Shown piece after piece: positions 1-7,610 of a stretch of DNA of 9,981 nt. Under the pieces are notes generated by a model. That model saw only the letters and a program-made list of their open reading frames with translations, searched no databases and was not told where the DNA came from. The position numbers were made by a program, and so were the translations under genes. The DNA is taken from positions 111,956 through 121,936 of the forward strand of contig CP070726.1 of assembly GCA_020350865.1 (NCBI GenBank), in the 5' to 3' direction. This stretch comes from Thermoplasmata archaeon (lineage in GTDB: Archaea; Thermoplasmatota; Thermoplasmata; GCA-020350865). Each line of letters starts with the position of its first letter. Positions within the stretch are counted from its first letter, which is position 1.

Positions 1-1569
1 GACGGCCAGTATGCATGGGGAGAGTCCATCCTCTGGAATGTAACGCCCGGTGTGCCCGTGGATATCGGGGTCAACTGCTCCAACGTGGGTGTGTCGGGTG
101 TCAATGCCTCAATAACATACAGTATCTCATTTTACAACAGCTCGGCTACGCGCACGATTGGCTCGGAATTCTACAACATATCATCACTTCCCGGCCTGCC
201 TGCAGGTGGGGTTTCGGGGCTGCAGACCGGGGTGTGGATTCCCCCCAACGAGCCGGGCGATTACTACGTAATCGTGGTGGTGGACTCGGGCAACACAACC
301 TCTGAGATCAACGAGCTCAACAACACGTTCCTCATACACTTCGTCATAGGACCCGACCTCATACCAACGAACGTCAGTGTGAACGGCGATGCGGCAGTGG
401 ATGAATCGCAGATCTGGTACGTGGGACCGGGAGAGGTCATTGTAATCGGCTCCAACGCCACTAATGTCGGGTTCTCGGGCACGGGCATGCCCTTCAACAT
501 CAGCTTCTACAATACCTCTGTCGGAGGCTCCGCCGTGATAGGCGACGAAAACCCCTTCAACATCACCCTGGGTGCCCTGGACCCGGGGGAAGATTCCGGC
601 CACTGGACATGGCTCTGGACCGTGCCTTGGCCTGCTGGCGATTACTATGTCAACATCACCGTTGACCTGGGCAATGTCACATGGGAGCTGAACGAGCTCA
701 ACAACACATTCACCATCCATTTCGTTGTGGCTCCCGACCTTTCGCCCACCAACGTCTCAGTGAACGGCACACCCATCACATCGTTTGCGGGCGAAACGGT
801 GATCCTCCACCCCGGCCAGGTGATAATAATAGGGGCGAACGCCACCAATGTCGGATTGTCGAGCACCGGAGTCTTCCAGTTCAACATGACCTTCTGGAAC
901 AGCACGAGTACGGGAACAACATTCGGGACATTCCTCTACGACACAGGCGTCCTGGGTCCCTTGAATTCCAGCGAGTTCACAGCTGATTTTTATGTCATCT
1001 GGGTGGCTCCAAGCCCCGATAAGCCCACGGACTATTTCATCAACATAACGGTGGACAGCACATGGGCCGTATCGGAATGGGTTGAAACGAACAACACGTT
1101 CATCCTCAACATCACGGTGGACGCCCCCGACCTCACACCCGACAGAATCGAGGTGGAGGCGGCCAACGGCTCCATATCCGTTGTGTACGACGAGCCCTCG
1201 ACCCTACCAACACCTTTCGTGTCCGAGACAATATATATTCCAGTGGGAAGCCCCGTAAACATCACCTTCACGGTTGGAAACATCGGCGGTCAGGGTATGA
1301 CCATGGGTACCAATATCACGGCGTACAATGTGAGCGGGGTGGGTGGCGGGCCCATTGACGATCCCTTCTTCGAATCGGCACCTCAGGCAGTGTTCTTACC
1401 TGCTGGGGGCTCTCTTCCCTTCATTATAAACTGGCCCAATCCAGGTATCGCGGGCTTCTACTACATCAACATATCCATCGATTACACCGGCACCCTGGAC
1501 ATAGTTGGGCGCATCATAGAGCTCAACGAGACCAACAACACCTTCACCTTCGTCATCAACATCACCAGC
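1..1569 (+). repeat. Four tandem CARDB-like domains
   Basis: Units begin at about base 1 (incomplete), 355, 736 and 1129, and the last ends near 1569. Units 2 to 4 each open with PDL and all four close with NNTF followed by a beta strand. In between come a G-x-V-x-I strand, a NATNVG or similar turn, an FNISFYN-like strand, and DYYVNITVD before the closing NELNNTF. This matches the CARDB family (cell adhesion related domain found in bacteria). The fourth unit is longer, at 441 bases, and has diverged most. These domains are common in adhesins and archaeal surface proteins. Confidence 0.85.
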
Positions 1570-4500
1570 ACACCCATCACAACACCCCGTGCCGGCACAC
1601 CCGTCTTCCAGCCCGGCGTATACTGGTACGTGAACAGCACAACAGAGCTCAATTTCACTGTCACCGGTGGAAATCCACCCTTCACCACGTACTACAGAAT
1701 CTACAACATGAGCAACGGCAGCTACGCCACGGAATGGATCAACTACACGGATCCAGTGCAGGGAGGCAACTTCACCATGATCTGGGGTGAGGGGACCTAC
1801 TTAATCGAGTTCAACAGCACCGATTCCATCGGCGGTGCGGAGCCCACGAAAAACCTCACCATCATCGTGGATGATTCTCTGCCCCTGACCACATTGATCA
1901 TCGGCAATCCCAAGTACCCGACCAGCGCCCTCGATTTCCTCAACATCACCTCCATCACACCTCTGGACCTGAGTGCAGTGGACTGGCCCCTGGGCACGAG
2001 CCCCGCGGGTCCCGGCATCCTCAACGCCTCCGGCATCAACGGCCTGCCGGTATCGGGCCTGTTCTACAAAATCCGGAACCTGGACAGCTCCACAAACATG
2101 ACTGAATGGGTGGAGTATTTGCCGGGCACTTCCTTCTACTTCGATCCCCTGTGGCTCGATGGAAACTACAGCATCGAGTTCAACAGCACAGATAATCTGG
2201 GGCAGAAAGAAATCCCGAAGCTCACCACCGTCTACCTGGATAACACGGGCCCGCAGACAACCATTAGCGTCGGGGACCCGAACTGGACGGCATCTGCCCA
2301 AGATAGGATAAATGTAACATCATCCACCCCTTTCACACTCGATGCCTACGAAGCTGTGGGCAGCGGGGCAAATATCTCCACAATCCAATTCAGGATAATC
2401 AATGTTGATACAAACCGCTCAAGCGGTTGGATTTTTGGGACGGCGTTTGATGTAGCCACCGATTATCCGTTCTGGGCCATTGATGGCGATGGCAACTACT
2501 CCGTTCTATTCAGGGCACTGGACCTCCTGGGCAATCTCGGAGCCACAGGCACCCTGGACATCTATGTGGACGACACCCCGCCTGTCACAGTGCTTGCCAT
2601 AGGTGAACCGAAACACAGGGCCCTGGATACCGATTTGTGGAACATAACCTCCCTCACCCCCTTAAATCTCACTGCGGATGACGGCCCGGGATGCGGGGTG
2701 GACTACATACAGTACCGCATCTACAATCTAACATGGGACTCCGGTTGGAACGCGTATTCGGGCAACTTCACAATGCCGGGTGGACTGAGCAACGGAGAGT
2801 ACACCATCGAGTACGGCAGTTACGACCACCTGGGCAACTACCAGGTTTATACGGAGACAATTTATCTGGACAACATACCTCCGGCAACCTCGATAAACGT
2901 GGGCGACCCGAAGCATCCGTCGGTTCCCATTCTAAATATCACGTCCGCAACACCCCTCAACCTCACTTCAACCGACGGTACGGGTGCTGGTGTGGCTTCG
3001 ATCCACTACAAGGTTTACAACAACGACACAGGTTTGGATGTGGGGGATTGGACCGAATATTCCCCGGGCACCCTTTCCTTTTTCCTGTCCGGTCTTCCCG
3101 ATGGCAACTACACGGTGATCTTCAATGCAACCGATAACCTTGGTTGGGTGGAGCCCAACAACTTCTATACCCTTTATCTCGATAACACGGGTCCGGTAAG
3201 TGATATCATCGTGGGTGATCCCAAATATCCTAGCACAGCCACCGATCACTTGAATGTCACATCCGATGCACCCTTTTCATTGAATGCCTATGAGGCAGTG
3301 GGCAGCGGGGCCGACCTCACCACCATGGAATATGACATCACCTTCTTGGACGGCGCTGTCTCATCTGGATGGACATTAGGTACCATCTTCAACATCTCAT
3401 CCGCTTTTGCGCAGGGCGACGGTAACTACTCCATCAGGTTCAGGTGCAGGGACAGCCTTGGCAACCTCGGGCCCGAAGGCAACATTACGATCTACGTAGA
3501 CGACACGCCGCCCGAATCGGTTCTCACCGTGGGATACCCGAGACATCGGGATTCCTCTTCAGATATGTGGAACATCACCTCCGCATCGCTTCTGAATCTC
3601 ACAGCCGATGACGGCTTTGGCTCGGGTGTGGATTTCATCCAATACCGCATCTACAACAACACCTTCAACACAAGCTGGACTGCATACACCGCAGATTTTG
3701 TTCTTCCGCCCACGTGGAGCGACGGCATTTATACCATCGAGTACAGAGGCTATGATAACCTCGGCAACCCGGAGCCTGTAAAAAACGAATCGCTCAATCT
3801 GGACAACACACCCCCTGTAACTAATATCACGATTCTCACTCCGCAGTACAGGAGGGACGAGATTAACGACACCCTGAACATATCATCCGCCACAGGCATC
3901 AACTTCGTGATATCCGACGGCTCCGGAAGCCAGGTGAACTTCACCCGGTACAGGATCTTCAACAGCAACTACGACACGGGCTGGCGGGACTACACGATAC
4001 AGACCTCCGTGCCCAGTGCTTGGAGCGACGATTATTACACCATCGAATTCTACAGTGAGGATTTCCTTGGAAACACGGAGATAGTGAGGCAGGAAATCAT
4101 ATATCTGGACAACACGCCGCCGGAAACGAATGTAACCGTTGAAGAGCCAAAATACCGGGCCAACACATCACACATCCTGAATGTGACCGGCCGTACGAGG
4201 TTCATCCTCTCATCAGAGGATATGGCAAGCGGTGTGGAGACCATACTGTACCAGATCGGGACCGGGACGATCAGAATATACAACGGCAGCTACTTCGTGA
4301 TCTCCGGGCCTGAGGGGCTCTACACCGTGAGGTACTGGGCCAGGGACAATGTATGGAACGCCGAACCGCAGCATGTAATGCAGGTTATCGTGGACAACAC
4401 ACCGCCCCAATCCAACATCACATTCGGTGACCCGCAGTACCGCGCAAACGAAAGTGCGGACATCCTGAATATCACCGACGCAACCCCCATAAACATCACC

Positions 4501-6546
4501 AGTGTGGACGGCGGGGCCATACCTGTGGATGTGGATTTCATCGAGTACATGATCGATGATGACGGCAACCTCTCAAACGGCAATTTCACGGGCTGGATCA
4601 TCTACAACGGCACATTCGACCTGTCGGACTTCCCGGACGGCCAGTACCACCTCTACTACCATGCCGTGGACTTCCTGGGAAATACTGAGGCTTTGAGGAA
4701 TGTCACCATAATCGTGGACAGCTCTCCTCCGGATACCGATTTTCATGTTGTGGGCGTGAACCATACGGTGCCCGGACTCGATGATACCTGGTGGGTTGCA
4801 CCTGATACCGAGCTTTCGCTCACGTCCCTTGATATAGGTGCGCCCCCGGTGGGCATATGGTACACGGCCTACAGGGTGGACAACATCTACCATGAGTTCG
4901 ATGACGGCTTCGAGGACATTGACACGAGCACGCTTGCCAACGGCACCCACACCATCCGTTTCTGGGGTGTGGACCTGCTGGGCAACACCGAGGAGCTCGC
5001 CTATGTAACCGTGGTTATCGATGATGCAGGCCCGGATATGGACATCATCCCTTCGCCTGATGCGGTGCTGCCCACTCCGTTGTCGGACCATCCGACGCTC
5101 CGGGTGAATTTCTCTGAGGAAACCAATCTCACCATTGATGCCACGGATATGGGTGTGCCGCCGGGTGATACGCCCTCCGGTGTCTGGTACATACAATATA
5201 AGATAGACCCCGAAGATCCCAATGCCACCTGGCAGAACATCACGGCGGACAGGTACAACATCTTCGACCTGGTTGTGGAGTGGTACGGCAACGAAACAAG
5301 AGGTTACTGGCACCACAACATCAGCTTCAGGGCTTTCGACAATCTGGGCTGGGAAGGACCCACTGCCACCATCTGGTTCTATATCGAGGGTGATGTGGAG
5401 CCGCCCCTGCCGCCCCTGCTTAGGGTGTTTGTGCGGGACGACGATATACTGCTTGAATGGGAGCCATCAATATCTCCAGATATCCATCATTACCTGATAT
5501 ACAAGAGCGATACAAGAAGGGGCTTCGATTTCTCGGAGGCTTGGGTAGACACCTCTGAAGATGAGGATGGGGAAAGGCTGCCTCTCAGGACCACATGGAA
5601 CGATACAGGTGCCGTTCCCGCCGGACGGGAGTTCTACTACACCATCAGGGGTGTGGACGCCCGGGGCAACATCGGCTACACCTCAAATATAGGGGGCAAG
5701 GTGACCATGACCTTCACCCACGGATACAACGCCTTTGCCCTTCCGCTGGAGCCATTTGCGAATGACTCCGCCGTCGGTATGCTTGATTTTGCCGGTTTTG
5801 CACACCATGGTGACACCGTATACAGATACGATGAGGGGGCAGAGCAGTGGATAGGGAGGCCGAAGTTCCTTCCGCGGTCCCTGGACAATTTCACCCTTGA
5901 AATGGGCGAAAGCTACATGATATACATCTTGGAGGATGAGGTTGAATATACCTTCACCGGGGCTGCCGGAACATCCATTCGATTCATCGAGGGGGTGGGA
6001 GCCGAAGAGGACTTCAGAACGGGCCTCGATGTCCAGTACGACGGCGAGGAGGTGGTTTTGAGCTGGGAACCCGCTGCAGGTGCTGCCGGATACGCCATTT
6101 ACAGGGGCGATACCAGGGTGGGCCCGGGATCGCTTTCCGACCACACCCTCGAGCCCCTTGATGAGGTGGATTCCCAGACCCGCTCATGGACAGATGACGA
6201 TATGTCGCAAAATGAACACTATTACATGGTGGTGGCCAAAAGCGGCCAGGGTGAAGAAAGCAGCACCTATGCGCTTGGTGTATACATTTATGATTTGGGG
6301 CAGGGCTATCATTCGTTTTCGGTGGTTTTCGAGCCGAATAACAATCTGACCTACGCCTCGCTTACTGGGGAATATTTCACTTTCGATTCCGATACTGTGT
6401 ATTACTATAATAAACATCTGGCTGGGTGGGAGGGACATCCCCGATTCCTACCTGAAAATATTAATAATGGAAAAGTTCTTACAGGTAGCGGATTCCTAGT
6501 ATTCACATATGCAAAACATACTCGTTTCGCCGTGATAGGCTCATAA
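1..6546 (+). CDS. Giant secreted CARDB / Ig-like / FnIII repeat surface glycoprotein (5' end outside window)
   Basis: The reading frame is open from base 1, and residues 1-17 already fit the first CARDB-like repeat, so the GTG at 52 is internal and the true start lies upstream. The visible 2181 residues run: four CARDB-like domains (residues 1-523), twelve Ig-like domains of about 100 residues (524-1797), then FnIII, beta module, FnIII, beta module (about 1801-2181). The Ig-like units share the pattern LNITSATPLNLT, then DGxYTIEY, DxLGNxE and LDNTPP, resembling the OmpL47-type and other bacterial Ig-like extracellular repeats. A hand count gives about 96 N-X-S/T sequons and only three cysteines. 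There is no hydrophobic C-terminal anchor and no enzyme motif. A structural or adhesive role at the cell surface is inferred; a binding partner cannot be named. The TAA stop is at 6544-6546. Gene 2 follows after 25 bases. Confidence 0.93.
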   Translation, partial: DGQYAWGESILWNVTPGVPVDIGVNCSNVGVSGVNASITYSISFYNSSATRTIGSEFYNISSLPGLPAGGVSGLQTGVWIPPNEPGDYYVIVVVDSGNTTSEINELNNTFLIHFVIGPDLIPTNVSVNGDAAVDESQIWYVGPGEVIVIGSNATNVGFSGTGMPFNISFYNTSVGGSAVIGDENPFNITLGALDPGEDSGHWTWLWTVPWPAGDYYVNITVDLGNVTWELNELNNTFTIHFVVAPDLSPTNVSVNGTPITSFAGETVILHPGQVIIIGANATNVGLSSTGVFQFNMTFWNSTSTGTTFGTFLYDTGVLGPLNSSEFTADFYVIWVAPSPDKPTDYFINITVDSTWAVSEWVETNNTFILNITVDAPDLTPDRIEVEAANGSISVVYDEPSTLPTPFVSETIYIPVGSPVNITFTVGNIGGQGMTMGTNITAYNVSGVGGGPIDDPFFESAPQAVFLPAGGSLPFIINWPNPGIAGFYYINISIDYTGTLDIVGRIIELNETNNTFTFVINITSTPITTPRAGTPVFQPGVYWYVNSTTELNFTVTGGNPPFTTYYRIYNMSNGSYATEWINYTDPVQGGNFTMIWGEGTYLIEFNSTDSIGGAEPTKNLTIIVDDSLPLTTLIIGNPKYPTSALDFLNITSITPLDLSAVDWPLGTSPAGPGILNASGINGLPVSGLFYKIRNLDSSTNMTEWVEYLPGTSFYFDPLWLDGNYSIEFNSTDNLGQKEIPKLTTVYLDNTGPQTTISVGDPNWTASAQDRINVTSSTPFTLDAYEAVGSGANISTIQFRIINVDTNRSSGWIFGTAFDVATDYPFWAIDGDGNYSVLFRALDLLGNLGATGTLDIYVDDTPPVTVLAIGEPKHRALDTDLWNITSLTPLNLTADDGPGCGVDYIQYRIYNLTWDSGWNAYSGNFTMPGGLSNGEYTIEYGSYDHLGNYQVYTETIYLDNIPPATSINVGDPKHPSVPILNITSATPLNLTSTDGTGAGVASIHYKVYNNDTGLDVGDWTEYSPGTLSFFLSGLPDGNYTVIFNATDNLGWVEPNNFYTLYLDNTGPVSDIIVGDPKYPSTATDHLNVTSDAPFSLNAYEAVGSGADLTTMEYDITFLDGAVSSGWTLGTIFNISSAFAQGDGNYSIRFRCRDSLGNLGPEGNITIYVDDTPPESVLTVGYPRHRDSSSDMWNITSASLLNLTADDGFGSGVDFIQYRIYNNTFNTSWTAYTADFVLPPTWSDGIYTIEYRGYDNLGNPEPVKNESLNLDNTPPVTNITILTPQYRRDEINDTLNISSATGINFVISDGSGSQVNFTRYRIFNSNYDTGWRDYTIQTSVPSAWSDDYYTIEFYSEDFLGNTEIVRQEIIYLDNTPPETNVTVEEPKYRANTSHILNVTGRTRFILSSEDMASGVETILYQIGTGTIRIYNGSYFVISGPEGLYTVRYWARDNVWNAEPQHVMQVIVDNTPPQSNITFGDPQYRANESADILNITDATPINITSVDGGAIPVDVDFIEYMIDDDGNLSNGNFTGWIIYNGTFDLSDFPDGQYHLYYHAVDFLGNTEALRNVTIIVDSSPPDTDFHVVGVNHTVPGLDDTWWVAPDTELSLTSLDIGAPPVGIWYTAYRVDNIYHEFDDGFEDIDTSTLANGTHTIRFWGVDLLGNTEELAYVTVVIDDAGPDMDIIPSPDAVLPTPLSDHPTLRVNFSEETNLTIDATDMGVPPGDTPSGVWYIQYKIDPEDPNATWQNITADRYNIFDLVVEWYGNETRGYWHHNISFRAFDNLGWEGPTATIWFYIEGDVEPPLPPLLRVFVRDDDILLEWEPSISPDIHHYLIYKSDTRRGFDFSEAWVDTSEDEDGERLPLRTTWNDTGAVPAGREFYYTIRGVDARGNIGYTSNIGGKVTMTFTHGYNAFALPLEPFANDSAVGMLDFAGFAHHGDTVYRYDEGAEQWIGRPKFLPRSLDNFTLEMGESYMIYILEDEVEYTFTGAAGTSIRFIEGVGAEEDFRTGLDVQYDGEEVVLSWEPAAGAAGYAIYRGDTRVGPGSLSDHTLEPLDEVDSQTRSWTDDDMSQNEHYYMVVAKSGQGEESSTYALGVYIYDLGQGYHSFSVVFEPNNNLTYASLTGEYFTFDSDTVYYYNKHLAGWEGHPRFLPENINNGKVLTGSGFLVFTYAKHTRFAVIGS
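1570..5391 (+). repeat. Twelve tandem Ig-like repeats of about 100 residues
   Basis: Unit boundaries, taken at the first D of the VDDTPP or LDNTPP linker, fall at 1870, 2239, 2569, 2869, 3181, 3499, 3802, 4108, 4393, 4717 and 5020, with a first unit at about 1570-1869 and an end near 5391. Unit lengths range from 285 to 372 bases. Each unit carries a VGDPKY-like strand, LNITSATPL, an IQYRIYN strand, a W-x-x-Y strand, DGNYTI and a DNLGN turn. The last two units lose the linker consensus (SSPPDT, DDAGPD) and have diverged most. The copies differ widely at DNA level, so expansion is old and not recent slippage. Confidence 0.88.
1870..3801 (+). repeat. Higher-order duplication of a three-domain block (A-B-C, A'-B'-C')
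   Basis: Six successive Ig-like units form two copies of a three-unit block. A (1870-2238) pairs with A' (2869-3180): both have an EWVEY or DWTEY strand, PGT, DGNYS or DGNYT, and end in YLDNTGP. B (2239-2568) pairs with B' (3181-3498): both contain AYEAVGSGA, DGNYS and NITIYVDDTPP-like ends. C (2569-2868) pairs with C' (3499-3801): both contain PKHR or PRHR, WNITS, LNLTADDG and QYRIYN. Corresponding units are more alike than neighbouring units, which implies block duplication of roughly 930-1000 bases after the single units had already diverged. Confidence 0.8.
5392..6543 (+). repeat. Duplicated FnIII-like plus beta-module pair at the C terminus
   Basis: Two FnIII-like domains (about 5401-5703 and 6019-6276) show the ILLEWEPS or VVLSWEPA strand, a HYLIYKSD or GYAIYRGD strand, a late W-x-D and a YYTIRGVD or YYMVVAKS strand. 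Each is followed by a further beta module (about 5704-6018 and 6277-6543) with GYNAF or GYHSF, an LEP or FEP turn, DTVYRY or DTVYYY, then W-x-G-x-P-K/R-FLP and a final YTFTG or FAVIGS strand. The beta module resembles the GWNLISLP-type terminal modules seen in archaeal surface proteins, but I cannot assign a family. This part has about four sequons in 381 residues, far fewer than the repeats before it. Confidence 0.75.
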
Positions 6547-6660
6547 AACTCGAAAAATGGTAGGGAGTTGTATGAAACAAAGTAGGGCGTTAAAAAGTTG
6601 CATCATAGTGATTTTTCTGATTATGGTGCTTGGAATTCTTTGTCTCGGCTCCGCTTCCGC
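6361..6660 (+). promoter_or_regulatory. AT-rich stretch across the gene 1 / gene 2 junction, possible internal promoter
   Basis: A hand count gives about 40% GC over these 300 bases, against roughly 60% in sample lines just upstream. AT-rich runs that could serve as TATA elements lie at about 6397-6415, 6454-6469 and 6505-6520, all inside the end of gene 1. A promoter for genes 2 and 3 here is plausible but not demonstrated; the dip may instead keep the start region of gene 2 free of RNA structure. Confidence 0.3.
6563..6567 (+). promoter_or_regulatory. Possible ribosome binding site of gene 2 (GGGAG)
   Basis: GGGAG lies four bases before the ATG at 6572. This is closer than at the gene 3 and gene 5 starts, where the GGAG core sits nine to ten bases from the ATG. 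It still favours 6572 over the ATG at 6557, which has only AAAACTCGAAAA in front of it. Confidence 0.45.
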
Positions 6661-7609
6661 CCAGGAAGCAGGCCCGCACGTCATTGCCGGCAGGGTTTTT
6701 GACTCCAGTGGAGATAATCCGGGAGATGGCTATGATGGAGCATATGCTGCCGTTATCATAGAGCATAAAGGTGCCAAAACCACGTATGTGGACCCGGACG
6801 GCATAGAGCAGGACCCCCAAACAGGTGACTACTGGTACGTAGTAACCATACCACAGGGAGGCTGGGAAGTTGGTGACACGTACTGGATATGGGTGGACGG
6901 CTCCGAATGGGGTGATGAGAACTTCACCTGCGTGGACCATGACGATACGACCCTTTCATACTGGAACATCGAAGATGTCGGGGCAGAGCAACCAGATGTG
7001 CACACCGGAGGGAGCAACATCAAGCCCTTGATAGCCTGGATATTTGCCATAATTCTCGTTGTTGTGGGGGTTGTCGTGGGCCTGGTCAAGCCCCTCAAGA
7101 TCCCGGCTTCCGGCTGGCCCAAGCAGCCTGCCGATCTGACCAATGAGGTGCTCATCGGCGGCGTCGCAGAAATGCCCGAGGAGGGCATTACATTGCCCGA
7201 GGGGGCTGCAGCAGCTGCTGCAGCAGCACCTGCCGGAGAGGAGCCTGAGAAGATAACCGAAATGGAGCACATCTGCTCCACATGCGGGAAACCCTTTTCC
7301 TACATCCCGGAATACGACGCCTGGTACTGCTCCACCTGCCAGAAATACGAGAGCATGGAGGAGACCACCGGGGAGGCGCCTCCCGAGGGAGGAGAGGAGG
7401 AACCCCCGGCACCGCCCTCCGAGGAACCCGCCTGTGCAACGTGCGGCGGCAACTACGAGTGGATAGACCAGTACCAGCGCTGGTTCTGCCGCACGTGCAA
7501 GAGCTACGCACCCAAAGACGAGTTCCCCCCGCCAGGGGCCGGGGAGCCGGATTCCGAACCACCGCCGCCCGACGATAATGAAGGAACCCAACCACCAGGA
7601 GGTGCATAA
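6572..7609 (+). CDS. Type I membrane protein with outer beta domain and two cytoplasmic zinc ribbons
   Basis: The 345-residue product starts with a clear signal peptide: KQSRALK, a hydrophobic run at residues 10-26, and a likely cut near ASAQ (28-31). Residues 35-145 are a beta-rich outer domain that opens with VIAGRVFDSSGD and contains GGWEVGDTYWIWVDGS and one sequon (NFT, 117-119); it loosely resembles carboxypeptidase-regulatory or Ig-like domains. One membrane helix spans about 152-172, and the lysines after it put the C terminus inside. An alanine hinge (212-219) leads to zinc ribbon 1 (C235, C238, C253, C256) and ribbon 2 (C288, C291, C306, C309), separated by a Pro/Glu linker. The function is unknown. 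Linking an outer event or the giant protein to a cytoplasmic partner is inferred from topology and context. An ATG at 6557 would add five residues. Gene 3 follows after one base. Confidence 0.88.
   Translation: MKQSRALKSCIIVIFLIMVLGILCLGSASAQEAGPHVIAGRVFDSSGDNPGDGYDGAYAAVIIEHKGAKTTYVDPDGIEQDPQTGDYWYVVTIPQGGWEVGDTYWIWVDGSEWGDENFTCVDHDDTTLSYWNIEDVGAEQPDVHTGGSNIKPLIAWIFAIILVVVGVVVGLVKPLKIPASGWPKQPADLTNEVLIGGVAEMPEEGITLPEGAAAAAAAAPAGEEPEKITEMEHICSTCGKPFSYIPEYDAWYCSTCQKYESMEETTGEAPPEGGEEEPPAPPSEEPACATCGGNYEWIDQYQRWFCRTCKSYAPKDEFPPPGAGEPDSEPPPPDDNEGTQPPGGA
7205..7224 (+). repeat. GCW-rich alanine hinge forming a 20-base perfect palindrome
   Basis: The bases GCTGCAGCAGCTGCTGCAGC equal their own reverse complement. 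They encode part of an eight-alanine run (residues 212-219 of gene 2) that joins the membrane-proximal region to the zinc ribbons. The tract probably arises from alternating GCT and GCA alanine codons and may be slippage-prone. Ala runs followed by PAGEEPE-type acidic residues look like flexible hinges. Confidence 0.7.
7598..7604 (+). promoter_or_regulatory. Ribosome binding site that fixes the start of gene 3
   Basis: GGAGGTG sits six bases before the ATG at 7611 and overlaps the last codons of gene 2. It is the strongest Shine-Dalgarno in the window. It decides the start at 7611 over an in-frame ATG at 7578, which has no such sequence before it. It also suggests that genes 2 and 3 are translated together. 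Confidence 0.85.
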
Positions 7610-7610
7610 A

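Noticed and set aside
4573..5316. A 247-codon open frame on the minus strand
   Set aside because: It lies wholly within well-supported repeat coding on the + strand, has no recognisable domain, and fits a mirror of the codon bias.
1570..5391. CRISPR-like or satellite array
   Set aside because: The periodicity is protein-level, with units of 285-372 bases, poorly conserved DNA and an intact frame.
52..6546. Start of the giant gene at GTG 52
   Set aside because: The same frame is open to base 1, and the residues before 52 (with ILWNVTPG) match the start strands of a CARDB unit, so the start is outside the window.
7578..7610. Upstream ATG as the start of gene 3
   Set aside because: It would overlap the end of gene 2, has no ribosome binding site, and adds an 11-residue tail with no signal; GGAGGTG clearly serves the ATG at 7611.
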